Positions 43,012 through 51,497 of a stretch of 64,000 nt of DNA are shown piece by piece. The stretch is from an uncultured Pelagibacteraceae bacterium (GTDB lineage: Bacteria; Pseudomonadota; Alphaproteobacteria; Pelagibacterales; Pelagibacteraceae). Under the pieces are notes generated by a model, which was given only the letters and a program-made list of their open reading frames with translations, was not told the origin of the DNA and did not search any database. The stretch is from assembly GCA_902578775.1 (NCBI GenBank), contig CACHEF010000002.1:150115-214114 (forward strand), in the 5' to 3' direction. A program made the position numbers and the translations under genes. How positions within the stretch are numbered: position 1 is the first letter of the stretch; every line of letters starts with the position of its first letter.

Positions 43012-43560
43012 ATGAAAAAAATTTCATTTATTTTTTTATTTTTTATATTCTCATCATCTTTATTCGCTAATGATAACAAAAAAGAATTTGATGAATTATT
43101 TATTCAATTAAAAAGTGCTCTTAACTTTGAAAACTCTAAAAAAATAGAAAATAAAATTTGGAATTTGTGGACTACACATCCCTCTCAGAATAAGTTGACA
43201 AAGCTTTTATCAGAGGGCTCTTTATTTATGAATGAAAATAAGCTTGAGGAAGCTTACGATATTTTTACAAAAGTAATTGATAAAGATCCTAATTGGGCTG
43301 AGGCTTGGAATAAGAGAGCAACTGTGCTTTATTTAATGGGTGAATATGAATTGTCCCAGTCAGACATAAACAAAGTCCTTCAAATTGAAAAAAGACATTT
43401 TGGTGCATTAACAGGACAAGGATTGGTTCAAATAGCTTTAGAAAATTATGAAAAAGCGATTGATAGTTATATAGAGGCTCATAAGATCCATCCTTACATG
43501 AAATCACCTATGATTATGATTCAAAAACTTCAAAAAGAATTAAAAAAACAAGCTATATGA
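43012..43560 (+). CDS. Exported TPR protein
   Basis: A 182-residue protein with a signal peptide (KKISFIFLFFIFSSSLFAN). Residues about 65-165 contain two to three tetratricopeptide repeats: GSLFMNENKLEEAYDIFTKV, DPNWAEAWNKRATVLYLMGEYELS and GALTGQGLVQIALENYEKAI. Such proteins mediate protein contacts in the periplasm. It starts directly after the SnoaL-like stop and overlaps the isomerase gene by four bases. Confidence 0.85.
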   Translation: MKKISFIFLFFIFSSSLFANDNKKEFDELFIQLKSALNFENSKKIENKIWNLWTTHPSQNKLTKLLSEGSLFMNENKLEEAYDIFTKVIDKDPNWAEAWNKRATVLYLMGEYELSQSDINKVLQIEKRHFGALTGQGLVQIALENYEKAIDSYIEAHKIHPYMKSPMIMIQKLQKELKKQAI

Positions 43561-44147
43561 AAGATATAGATTTCTATTTTTCAATAGGTAGTACTTATAC
43601 TTATTTGTCTGTTACTAGAATTCTTGATGTTGAAAAAAAAAATCAAGTAAAATTTAATTGGAAACCTTTTAGTGTAAGAATGATCATGAAAGAAATGAAT
43701 AATATTCCTTTTCCAAAAGATAAAATTAACAAAGTTAATTATATGTGGAGAGATATTGAAAGAAGAGCTGAGGGATATAAATTTTTTGCAAAAACACCTG
43801 TACCCTACCCTTTATCAGAATTTGATTTAGCAAATCAAATAGCAATACTTGGTTTAAAGATGGGTTGGGGGGTAGACTATGTAAGACTAACTTATAAAAA
43901 ATGGTTTCAAGAAGGAAAAGAGCCTGCGGTGGAACCTAGTATCTCTGAGATATGTAAGGAATTAGGTTTGAATAAAGATGAAATAATAATTGAGTCTAAA
44001 ACTAAAGAAATAAAAGATGAATATTTTTCAAATACGGATGCCGCTCGTGAAAATAAAATTTTTGGTAGTCCATCATTTATGGTTGATAGTGAACTATTCT
44101 GGGGCGACGACAGAATGGAAGATGCTATAAAGTGGGTTAAAAAGTAA
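43557..44147 (+). CDS. DsbA-family 2-hydroxychromene-2-carboxylate isomerase-like protein
   Basis: A 196-residue thioredoxin-fold protein of the HCCA isomerase/GST-kappa type. YFSIGSTYTYLSVTRI has serine instead of the DsbA CxxC, FNWKPFSVRMIM follows, and IFGSPSFMVDSELFWGDDRM is the family C-terminal signature. In aromatic degradation such enzymes are glutathione-dependent isomerases. No other ring-cleavage genes are seen here, so the substrate is unknown. Overlaps the TPR and DUF2798 genes. Confidence 0.87.
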   Translation: MKDIDFYFSIGSTYTYLSVTRILDVEKKNQVKFNWKPFSVRMIMKEMNNIPFPKDKINKVNYMWRDIERRAEGYKFFAKTPVPYPLSEFDLANQIAILGLKMGWGVDYVRLTYKKWFQEGKEPAVEPSISEICKELGLNKDEIIIESKTKEIKDEYFSNTDAARENKIFGSPSFMVDSELFWGDDRMEDAIKWVKK

Positions 44148-44368
44148 TGTTTCCAAAAAAATATTCTAATCTTTTGTTTATATTGGTTATGGGATTCGGG
44201 ATGAGTCTTTTAATGACACTAATAATTACTTATATAAATACTGGAATGGATAATGAGTATGTCGACCGTTTTTTTAAAGCATGGTCAATAAGTCTTCCGA
44301 TTGCAATAATTGCTGCTCTTCTTGTAGGTCCCCCAATTAAAAAATTTGTAGATAAAATTACCAAATAA
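44147..44368 (+). CDS. DUF2798 membrane protein
   Basis: A 73-residue protein with two hydrophobic helices. The pattern FPKKYSNLLFILVMGFGMSLLMT, FKAWSISLPIAIIAALLVGPPIKKFVDKI matches DUF2798. The start codon shares one base with the preceding stop codon. Function unknown. Confidence 0.85.
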   Translation: MFPKKYSNLLFILVMGFGMSLLMTLIITYINTGMDNEYVDRFFKAWSISLPIAIIAALLVGPPIKKFVDKITK

Positions 44369-44383
44369 GAATATCTTTTATTT

Positions 44384-44719
44384 GTGAGTAACGTGATAGC
44401 TTTTCTAATTCTTATCCTTGCTGTTGTATTAGGAACTGCAGCAAATAGTTTTGCAAAAAGTGCAAATGGTTTCACATTGTTAGTTCCTAGTTTAATTACT
44501 GCAATCACAATAATTGGTTGCATGTTTACTCTTTCAATAGTGATGAAAACAATACCTGTTGGTATTACCTATGCATCTTTTGCTGGTTTGTGCATAGTAG
44601 CAACTTCAATTGTTGGAATATATAAATTCAATCAAGTACCTGATCTATTCACAATCATTGGTTTGATATTAATTATATCAGGAGTCTTAATTGTTAATCT
44701 GCTGGGTAAAACAGGATAA
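44384..44719 (+). CDS. SMR-like four-helix protein lacking the TM1 glutamate (first of pair)
   Basis: A 111-residue protein with four hydrophobic helices in the small multidrug resistance fold: KSANGFTLLVPS, TIPVGITYASFAGL, and the final GLILIISGVLIVNLLGK match EmrE. The membrane-embedded Glu of EmrE (E14, eight residues before the KxSxGF lysine) is glycine, and TM1 has no acidic residue at all. EmrE's W63 corresponds to phenylalanine. The start is GTG at 44384; the GTG at 44393 is an alternative. A second gene of the same kind follows after three bases, as in heterodimeric SMR pairs. Proton-coupled drug export is therefore doubtful. Confidence 0.85.
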   Translation: MSNVIAFLILILAVVLGTAANSFAKSANGFTLLVPSLITAITIIGCMFTLSIVMKTIPVGITYASFAGLCIVATSIVGIYKFNQVPDLFTIIGLILIISGVLIVNLLGKTG

Positions 44720-44722
44720 TTT

Positions 44723-45058
44723 ATGGCAAATTTATCTGGTTATATCTTTTTAGCTTTAGCGATCCTTCTTGGAATAACTTCAAATGGTTTTTTAAAATCA
44801 ACTAATGGATTTACAATAATTGGGCCAACTATTTTTTGTATCATATCTATAGTTGCTTGTATTTTTTGTTTATCTAAAGCAATGAATATTATCCCAGTTG
44901 GTTTTACATACGCAACATATGGAGGTTTAACGATTACTGCAGTAACACTGTTTGGTGTTTTTAAATATCAGCAAATTCCAAACCTTTATGGGATTATTGG
45001 AATAAGTTTAATAATTATCGGTGTTATTCTTTTAAATACTTTGGGTAAAACTAGCTAG
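44723..45058 (+). CDS. SMR-like four-helix protein lacking the TM1 glutamate (second of pair)
   Basis: A 111-residue paralogue of the preceding protein. LGITSNGFLKSTNGFTIIGP replaces LGTAANSFAKSANGFTLLVP, NIIPVGFTYATYGGL and GISLIIIGVILLNTLGK follow. The Glu position is again glycine and TM1 lacks any Asp or Glu. Both share the pattern LGxxxNxFxKSxNGFT, so the loss predates or constrains the duplication. It overlaps the convergent phosphatase gene by eight bases. Confidence 0.86.
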   Translation: MANLSGYIFLALAILLGITSNGFLKSTNGFTIIGPTIFCIISIVACIFCLSKAMNIIPVGFTYATYGGLTITAVTLFGVFKYQQIPNLYGIIGISLIIIGVILLNTLGKTS

Positions 45059-45854
45059 AAACTGGTTTTAAAATTTTAAGCATTTTTTTATGTAAACTAT
45101 TATTAGCTGAGCAAATAATATTTCCGGCTTTCTTGGCATCATCATTTTTCCAAGTTGAAACAGTTCCTTTAGCAGCTTTAATAATTGGAATTAGGGCGTG
45201 AATATCCCAAATTTTATTTCCACATTGAATAACAACATCAAGTTTACCTTCAGCAAAATGTGAATAACTCAAAGCATCTGCACAAGGAAATTGCATTCTT
45301 CTTAAAATCTGAGGAATTTTTTTTTGTTTATCTAATGATAAACTACCGTGAAAAGCTGCAGACAATTTCATATTCGAATAAGTAGCTTTTCTATTAACAA
45401 TAATTTTCCTTTTTTTTCCATTATCTGAAACATACGCGGAATTACAAGAAGTATTAAAATAATATTTTTTAAGCACCGGAAAATTTGCAAGACCTAAGAC
45501 TGGTGTCCCTTTATAATTTAAAGATATCAAGTTACTCCATGTCGGATTCCCAATTACAAAAGACCTTGTCCCATCAATAGGATCAATTATCCATGAATAA
45601 TCACTTTTTGATTTTTGATGACCAAATTCCTCACCTATAACCTGGTGCTCAGGAAATTTTTTTTTGATTTCCTCTCTAATAAATTTTTCAAAGGCTCTAT
45701 CAGCTGTTGTCACTGGATCATAACCATTTTTAAGTTTATTAGATACTTTGAACGGCTTCCTCAATTTAGAGTAATAAAATTTAGTCATTTTTCTAGCTAA
45801 ATTCTCAATGAATTTAGAGTAAAGTTTATAATCTGATGATTTTAAAATTGGCAC
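45051..45854 (-). CDS. Inositol-monophosphatase-family phosphatase, HisN-like
   Basis: A 267-residue IMPase-fold phosphatase. VTTADRAFEKFIRE, GEEFG, the metal site IDPIDGTRSFVIGNPTW and the late KIWDIHALIPIIKAAKG are all present. It could be histidinol-phosphate phosphatase (HisN-like), which many alphaproteobacteria use, or an inositol/PAP phosphatase. No his genes are adjacent, so the substrate is open. Confidence 0.86.
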   Translation of the reverse strand: MPILKSSDYKLYSKFIENLARKMTKFYYSKLRKPFKVSNKLKNGYDPVTTADRAFEKFIREEIKKKFPEHQVIGEEFGHQKSKSDYSWIIDPIDGTRSFVIGNPTWSNLISLNYKGTPVLGLANFPVLKKYYFNTSCNSAYVSDNGKKRKIIVNRKATYSNMKLSAAFHGSLSLDKQKKIPQILRRMQFPCADALSYSHFAEGKLDVVIQCGNKIWDIHALIPIIKAAKGTVSTWKNDDAKKAGNIICSANNSLHKKMLKILKPVSS

Positions 45855-45890
45855 ATCGGACTAATACTATTTTATTACTATTGATGAAAG

Positions 45891-46478
45891 CTAAATTTTA
45901 GACAAATTTTTAATTTGTAATTCTGCCTCTTTAATTGATTTTTCATAATCTAAGGCCATTTGATCAGCACTAATTATATCTACCTTTTCAATTCCAAAAA
46001 AATTTAAAATAAATTTTAACCAAGGAGTTAAAAAATCCTCTGAACTATTCAATTTAGTACCACCAGAAGTTATTACTAAATATGCATGTTTATTTTTTAA
46101 TAAACCTTCTCTTCTCCCATTCGGTTTAAACCTAAATGTCTCTCCAACCCTAGCGGTAAGATCTGACCATGCTTTTAGTGTTGCAGGAGGACCATAATTA
46201 TAAATTGGTGCTGAAATTATAATTACGTCACTTTCTTTAAGCTCTTTTACAAGTTTATCAGATAGTTCAAACATTTTTTTATGATGTTCTGTTTGATCTT
46301 TTTCCTCGATATTCATTCCAGACTCTGTAAGTCCACTCACAAAAACCATTTCATCATCTAAATCTCGGTAAATAACCTCATCTCCTGGTTTTTTAATCCT
46401 TTCCAAAAGTTTTTTTGCTAATTCTCTCGAGGTTGATCCTTTTTTTCTGGCACTAGAATCTATTTGATAAATTTTCAT
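45891..46478 (-). CDS. FMN-dependent NADH-azoreductase
   Basis: A 195-residue flavodoxin-like quinone/azo reductase. The start YQIDSSARKKGSTSRELAK is the FMN phosphate loop typical of AzoR, SDVIIISAPIYNYGPPATLKAW holds the central motif, and VITSGGTK the second FMN loop. It would reduce quinones or azo compounds two electrons at a time. It follows the ccdA gene by nine bases on the same strand. Confidence 0.9.
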   Translation of the reverse strand: MKIYQIDSSARKKGSTSRELAKKLLERIKKPGDEVIYRDLDDEMVFVSGLTESGMNIEEKDQTEHHKKMFELSDKLVKELKESDVIIISAPIYNYGPPATLKAWSDLTARVGETFRFKPNGRREGLLKNKHAYLVITSGGTKLNSSEDFLTPWLKFILNFFGIEKVDIISADQMALDYEKSIKEAELQIKNLSKI

Positions 46479-46487
46479 AAATTATTT

Positions 46488-47195
46488 TTATCCAAATTTT
46501 TGCATAAAAGGAAATATTTCAATAATATAAAAACCAACAATCTGCAATTGGTTTGTTAATATTAAAACACCTGTAATTAATAAAGTTATTCCTCCTATTT
46601 TTGAAATCAAATTAATATTTTTCTTAAAATTTTTAGACAAAAGAAGAAATCTTTGGATCAAGTATCCTGACAAGACAAATGGTAAAGCAAGTCCTAAAGA
46701 ATAAAATATTAATAATATTACTGCTTTGGCTAAAGTTTCTTCAATAGATGCTAAAGCTAGTATTGATCCTAGTATGGGTCCAATACAAGGAGTCCACCCG
46801 AAGCCAAAGGCAAGACCAATTATATATGGAAAGAAAATATTTTTAGATTTTTTAGCATCAAATCTTTTTTCAAAGTTTAGATATGGAATGTTTATAATAC
46901 CAATTAACTGTAGCGAAAAAATTACGATTATTATTCCAGCTAAAATTCTTAATATTTCTGAGTTTTGTAAAAATAACTTTCCTAATAAAGAGGCAGAGGC
47001 TCCAAAAATTATGAAAACTGTTGAAAAACCAAAACAAAATAAAATCAATGGAAAAATATTTATTTTTTTTGAATTAATCACTTCTTGAAGTGGTTGACCA
47101 GATACATAGGAAATATATCCTGGAATAAGGGGTAAAACACAAGGAGATAAAAAACTCAAGAGCCCAGCTCCAAAAGAAATTAGCGGTTCGATCAT
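46488..47195 (-). CDS. ccdA: Cytochrome c biogenesis protein CcdA (DsbD-like thiol transporter)
   Basis: A 235-residue protein with six helices. LLSFLSPCVLPLIPGYISYVSG and FGFGWTPCIGPILGSIL supply the two conserved intramembrane cysteines with their proline partners. It passes reducing power from cytoplasmic thioredoxin to periplasmic partners for heme attachment. It begins one base after the ppc stop, so the two are co-transcribed. Confidence 0.94.
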   Translation of the reverse strand: MIEPLISFGAGLLSFLSPCVLPLIPGYISYVSGQPLQEVINSKKINIFPLILFCFGFSTVFIIFGASASLLGKLFLQNSEILRILAGIIIVIFSLQLIGIINIPYLNFEKRFDAKKSKNIFFPYIIGLAFGFGWTPCIGPILGSILALASIEETLAKAVILLIFYSLGLALPFVLSGYLIQRFLLLSKNFKKNINLISKIGGITLLITGVLILTNQLQIVGFYIIEIFPFMQKFG

Positions 47196-49883
47196 TTAAC
47201 CTGTATTTTTCATCGCAGCAGAAATACCTGCTATTGAAGTTAAAAGAGCATCATCTAAAAATTTTTTATTATGAATATTTTGATTGGTCTTTAACTTTTT
47301 TATTACTATTGGTTGAATAATATTTAAAACTTCTGAATATATATTTCTTACAATAATTGATGTTCTAAATTGTTTTCTAGAATTAATTATTTCTTTAGGA
47401 GTTATCTTTTTATTCAAATCTTTGATAACTTCAAATTGAAATCTAAGTCTTTTACCAACTCTTTTTAAACTTTCATCAGCAAGATATTCTTCATATATTT
47501 TTGATATTTCTGGATCAGCTTTTGAAATAACCATATCTAGCATATCAAGCATAGAGTTGAAAAAAGGCCAGTTTCTCTCCATATCATACAAAGTTTTTCT
47601 AAATTGTTTTATATAAGAATATCTCAAAGCTTCGGCACTACCTAACCATGCGGGAAGCATTAATCTTATTTGCGTCCATGCAAAAACCCAAGGAATAGCT
47701 CTTAAACTCTTTATGTTATCAACATTTTTTCTTTTTGAGGGTCTAGATCCAATTGAAAGTTTTCCTAATGCTCTATGCGGAGTTACAGTTTTAAAATATT
47801 TTATAAAATCTGAACTCTGATTAATATTTTTTCTATATGAATTTTTTGATATGTCAGACATTTTTTCTATTAGAGATCTCCAGTCTTTTTTTGGATACGG
47901 AGGTGGATTTAATGTAGCTGCAGTTACTGCACCTATATAACTACATAAATTATATTTTGCTAAAGGTTCATAACCATATTTTTGTTGAATGACCTCTCCT
48001 TGGTCTGTAATTCTAATTTTTCCATTAACAGAGTTTGGTGGTTGAGATCTCAATGTTGCTTGTATTGGACCACCTCCTCTACCTGCAGATCCTCCTCTGC
48101 CATGGAAAAAAACTACATTGATATTATATTGTTTACCTAATTTGATAATTTCTTCCTGGGCTTTATATTGGTGCCAATTAGCACAAATTTTCCCTGCATC
48201 TTTACTAGAATCTGAATAACCAATCATAACCTCTTGGTTATTTTTAATTAACTTTCTATACCAAGATTGTGAAAATAAATTTTCCATAATCCCTTTAGCA
48301 TTGATTAAATCATCTAATGTCTCAAATAATGGGACAACCCTTAATTTATTTTCAATATTTGCTTCCTTCTGTAAAAAAGACACAGATAAAATATCTGACG
48401 CTGAAGTTGTCATTGATATAACATACGCTCCTAAACATTCATGAGGTTCATTTGCTAAAATTTTAAATGTTGACCAAACCTCTTCATTTTCTTTGTTCTT
48501 AAATTTAAATTTATTTATGTAATTTTTTTTTGTTAGCAAATGTAATTTTAGAAAATTTATTTTTTCCTTCTCACTCATCTTAAGATAATTTTTATTATAT
48601 TTTTTCTTTACGAATTCAGAGATTAATTGACTATGCCTTGATGACTCTTGCCTTATATCGAGTCTTGCTAAATTAATACCAAAACATTTTGCTCTTCTCA
48701 TTAAATCTAATAATTCACCACTTGCAATATTTTCATTTTGATTTTGCTCAAGGGACTCTCTAACTACTCTTAACGGTTTTAAAATTTCCTCTCGCGAACT
48801 AAGTAATTTTTTTTGATCCAAAGGTTTTTTATTAACTAGGTGTTGTTCAATAGTTCTATGAGTAATTCTCATTTTGTCTCTAAGAGGTCTCAAAAAAACT
48901 CTGTAAGGCTCATAAGATTTACCAACTTTATTTTTAATTTTTTTTGAACATTTTTCCATTGAGTATGATCTAATTATTTTTGTTAGTGCTTTTTCATACA
49001 ATTTTGCTGCCTCCCATCTTGATAATAAAATTACTTGCCTTGTTACATCTGCAGTTACATTTGGATTGCCATCCCTATCACCGCCCATCCATGATCCAAA
49101 CTCAATAGGATTAAAATTTTTTGGTAATCCCTTATCCATATTTTGAACAAAGATTGAATTTAATCTTCTATAAACTTTTGGAATAGTATCCCAAAGGCTA
49201 TCCTCTATTATAGCAAGACCCCATCTTGCTTCATCAAATGGTGATGGCTTAACTCTTTTTAAATCATCTGTATTCCAAATTATTGTCAATTCATCAAAAA
49301 GTTTTTTATCCAGTATTTTTATTTTAGATGGAAAATTTTTTAAAAGGTCTCTCTCTTCAAGAATTTCTATTATCTTATGGTATTTTTGAATTAAAGTTCT
49401 TCTTTTTACCTCTGTTGGATGAGCGGTCAAAACTATACCAATATTTAAATTTTTTGCAGTATCATAAATCTTATTTTCTGAAATATTTTTGTTATTGAAA
49501 AGATCTTCAAATATTTCTTCAATAAACAAATTATTATTAGATAGTTTTTTTTTACTATTTTCATACTCATTTAAAATTCTAGATGCGTCTATTAACTCTG
49601 CTAAATTAATGAAATTCATAAAATGTTTAAACGCCCTAGTTAATTTGAATGTATTCTTTGGGCTTAAATTTTTTATTGCTCTAATTACTTTTCTATTTGT
49701 TTGATTTGTATTTGGATTTGTTTTATTTGCTTTAGATAATTTTCTAATTTTTTCAACTAAATCAAAAAACTTTTGTCCTTCTTGCTCCTTAATAACTTTA
49801 CCTAGAATATTGCCTAAATATCTAACGTCTTCTCTAAGAAGTTTTGTTGGAATCCTCTCGTAATATAAATCTCTTTTTTGCAT
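47196..49883 (-). CDS. ppc: Phosphoenolpyruvate carboxylase
   Basis: An 895-residue enzyme making oxaloacetate from PEP and bicarbonate. VLTAHPTEVKRRTL near residue 155 holds the catalytic histidine, GSWMGGDRDGNPNVT follows, IGYSDSSKDAGK and FFHGRGGSAGRGGGP form the active-site loop, and the C-terminus ends in ISAAMKNTG, the usual NTG. Length is normal. It provides anaplerotic carbon for the TCA cycle. It precedes ccdA and azoreductase in one minus-strand run. Confidence 0.97.
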   Translation of the reverse strand: MQKRDLYYERIPTKLLREDVRYLGNILGKVIKEQEGQKFFDLVEKIRKLSKANKTNPNTNQTNRKVIRAIKNLSPKNTFKLTRAFKHFMNFINLAELIDASRILNEYENSKKKLSNNNLFIEEIFEDLFNNKNISENKIYDTAKNLNIGIVLTAHPTEVKRRTLIQKYHKIIEILEERDLLKNFPSKIKILDKKLFDELTIIWNTDDLKRVKPSPFDEARWGLAIIEDSLWDTIPKVYRRLNSIFVQNMDKGLPKNFNPIEFGSWMGGDRDGNPNVTADVTRQVILLSRWEAAKLYEKALTKIIRSYSMEKCSKKIKNKVGKSYEPYRVFLRPLRDKMRITHRTIEQHLVNKKPLDQKKLLSSREEILKPLRVVRESLEQNQNENIASGELLDLMRRAKCFGINLARLDIRQESSRHSQLISEFVKKKYNKNYLKMSEKEKINFLKLHLLTKKNYINKFKFKNKENEEVWSTFKILANEPHECLGAYVISMTTSASDILSVSFLQKEANIENKLRVVPLFETLDDLINAKGIMENLFSQSWYRKLIKNNQEVMIGYSDSSKDAGKICANWHQYKAQEEIIKLGKQYNINVVFFHGRGGSAGRGGGPIQATLRSQPPNSVNGKIRITDQGEVIQQKYGYEPLAKYNLCSYIGAVTAATLNPPPYPKKDWRSLIEKMSDISKNSYRKNINQSSDFIKYFKTVTPHRALGKLSIGSRPSKRKNVDNIKSLRAIPWVFAWTQIRLMLPAWLGSAEALRYSYIKQFRKTLYDMERNWPFFNSMLDMLDMVISKADPEISKIYEEYLADESLKRVGKRLRFQFEVIKDLNKKITPKEIINSRKQFRTSIIVRNIYSEVLNIIQPIVIKKLKTNQNIHNKKFLDDALLTSIAGISAAMKNTG

Positions 49884-49892
49884 TTCAAAATT

Positions 49893-50735
49893 TTAAAGTG
49901 ATACAACTTTTGAATTTTGCTCACCTAAATTATCTATTGATAATTTCATTTCATCACCAGGTTTTAAGAATACTTGCGGTTTCATACCCATACCTACTCC
50001 TGGCGGTGTGCCTGTAGTTATAATATCGCCAGGTTGTAATGACATAAATTTACTCACATACGACACTATCACATCTACATTAAATATCATTGTGCTTGTA
50101 TTGCCTGTTTGCATTCTTTTGCCGTTTAAATCTAAAGACATATTAAGATTATTTACATCTCCAATGTCATCTTTTGTCACTAAATATGGTCCGATAGGCC
50201 CATAAGTGTCATGAGATTTTCCTTTAACCCACTGACCCATTTTTTCAATTTGCCATTCTCTTTCGCTTACATCGTTTACTAAACAATAACCCAAAATGTG
50301 ATCTTGGGATTGATTTTTATCTATGTGTTTTGCTTCTTTACCAATTATAATTCCTAGCTCCACTTCCCAATCTAACTTTTTTGAGTTAGATACCATTTCA
50401 ATATTATCGTTTGGCCCATTTATACAACTAGTAGCTTTCATAAACATTATTGGCTCAGCTGGTACTGGCAAGCCTGACTCTGCCGCATGGTCAGAAAAAT
50501 TTAGTCCTATGGCTACAAATTTACCAGGATTAGTAATACAAGAACCAATTCTCTCACTTGAAGATAGTTCTGGTAATGAGGATAAATCTGCACTTTGCAA
50601 TTTAGAAATTGTATTGAAATTTAAATGATTGGGATTTAAATCTTTAACGTGTGAACTTATATCTCTTATCTTACCATCATTATCTAAAACAGCTGGTTTT
50701 TCTTTACCAATTTTTCCTATTCTACATAGTTTCAT
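49893..50735 (-). CDS. Fumarylacetoacetate-hydrolase-family enzyme, probable 2,4-diketo-3-deoxy-sugar-acid hydrolase
   Basis: A 280-residue FAH-family protein. GLNFSDHAAESGLPVPAEP, the metal-ligand segment KLDWEVELGIIIGK, VNDVSEREWQ, WVKGKSHDTYGPIGP and PGDIITTGTPPGVGMG are all present. From memory this follows 2,4-diketo-3-deoxy-L-fuconate/rhamnonate hydrolases (and the related ureidoglycolate lyase annotation) very closely. Downstream of the SDR by 12 bases and near an acid-sugar dehydratase, it would cleave a diketo acid to pyruvate and lactate. The exact sugar acid is inferred. Confidence 0.86.
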   Translation of the reverse strand: MKLCRIGKIGKEKPAVLDNDGKIRDISSHVKDLNPNHLNFNTISKLQSADLSSLPELSSSERIGSCITNPGKFVAIGLNFSDHAAESGLPVPAEPIMFMKATSCINGPNDNIEMVSNSKKLDWEVELGIIIGKEAKHIDKNQSQDHILGYCLVNDVSEREWQIEKMGQWVKGKSHDTYGPIGPYLVTKDDIGDVNNLNMSLDLNGKRMQTGNTSTMIFNVDVIVSYVSKFMSLQPGDIITTGTPPGVGMGMKPQVFLKPGDEMKLSIDNLGEQNSKVVSL

Positions 50736-50747
50736 TTTTACCTCTTT

Positions 50748-51497
50748 CTAATAAGTTGCTCTACCACCACTTAAATCGAATACTGCTGCAGTGCTAAATG
50801 AATTCTCCTCACTTACTAACCAGCAAACTAAAGAGGCAAGTTCATCTATTTTTGCAAATCGATTTCTTGGTATTTTTGATAACATATAGTTTATATGTTC
50901 CTCTGTCATCTGGTCAAATATTCTTGTTTTTGCTGCTGCGGGAGTAATACAATTAACCGCAATATTCTTATCTGCAAGCTCTTTGCCTAATGATTTTGTC
51001 AATCCTATGACTCCTGCTTTAGATGTGCTATAAGCACTTGCGTTTGGATTTCCTTCCTTGCCTGCTATTGAAGCAATGTTTACAATTCTACCATAATTGT
51101 TTTTAACCATGTGAGGCACAATTGCTTTACAACAGTAAAAAGTAGAATTTAAATTTAATTCTATTACTTTTTTCCATTCATCAATTGGATAATCCCAAAC
51201 TTTAGCATTCATTCCAGTGATTCCAGCGTTATTTACAAAAATATCTATTTTGCCAAATTGTTCCTCAATCTCTTTAATTGAGCTTTTAACAATATCAAAA
51301 TTAGTCACATCTACTATTTTAAAATTAAAATCATCTGAATTAATTTCTTTTTGAGCCTTTTCTATAGCCTCTTTATCTATATCCCAAACTATAACTTTGC
51401 CACCAGATTGAATAATTCTTTTTGTAATTGCTAAACCAAATCCTTGTGCACCACCTGTTACAATTGCAATTCTTTTGCTAAAATTATATTTATTCAT
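50748..51497 (-). CDS. SDR-family dehydrogenase (FabG-like), probable sugar-acid dehydrogenase
   Basis: A 249-residue classical SDR from ATG 51497, whose A is also the last base of the tctA stop codon. VTGGAQGFGLAITKRI is the NAD loop, NNAGITG follows, NIASIAGKEG supplies the catalytic serine and YSTSKAGVIGLTKSL the YxxxK pair. FabG-like SDRs serve many pathways; here, between tctA and the FAH-family gene, it is a candidate for oxidation of 2-keto-3-deoxy acid to the 2,4-diketo acid. A longer frame upstream within tctA is not used. Confidence 0.87.
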   Translation of the reverse strand: MNKYNFSKRIAIVTGGAQGFGLAITKRIIQSGGKVIVWDIDKEAIEKAQKEINSDDFNFKIVDVTNFDIVKSSIKEIEEQFGKIDIFVNNAGITGMNAKVWDYPIDEWKKVIELNLNSTFYCCKAIVPHMVKNNYGRIVNIASIAGKEGNPNASAYSTSKAGVIGLTKSLGKELADKNIAVNCITPAAAKTRIFDQMTEEHINYMLSKIPRNRFAKIDELASLVCWLVSEENSFSTAAVFDLSGGRATY

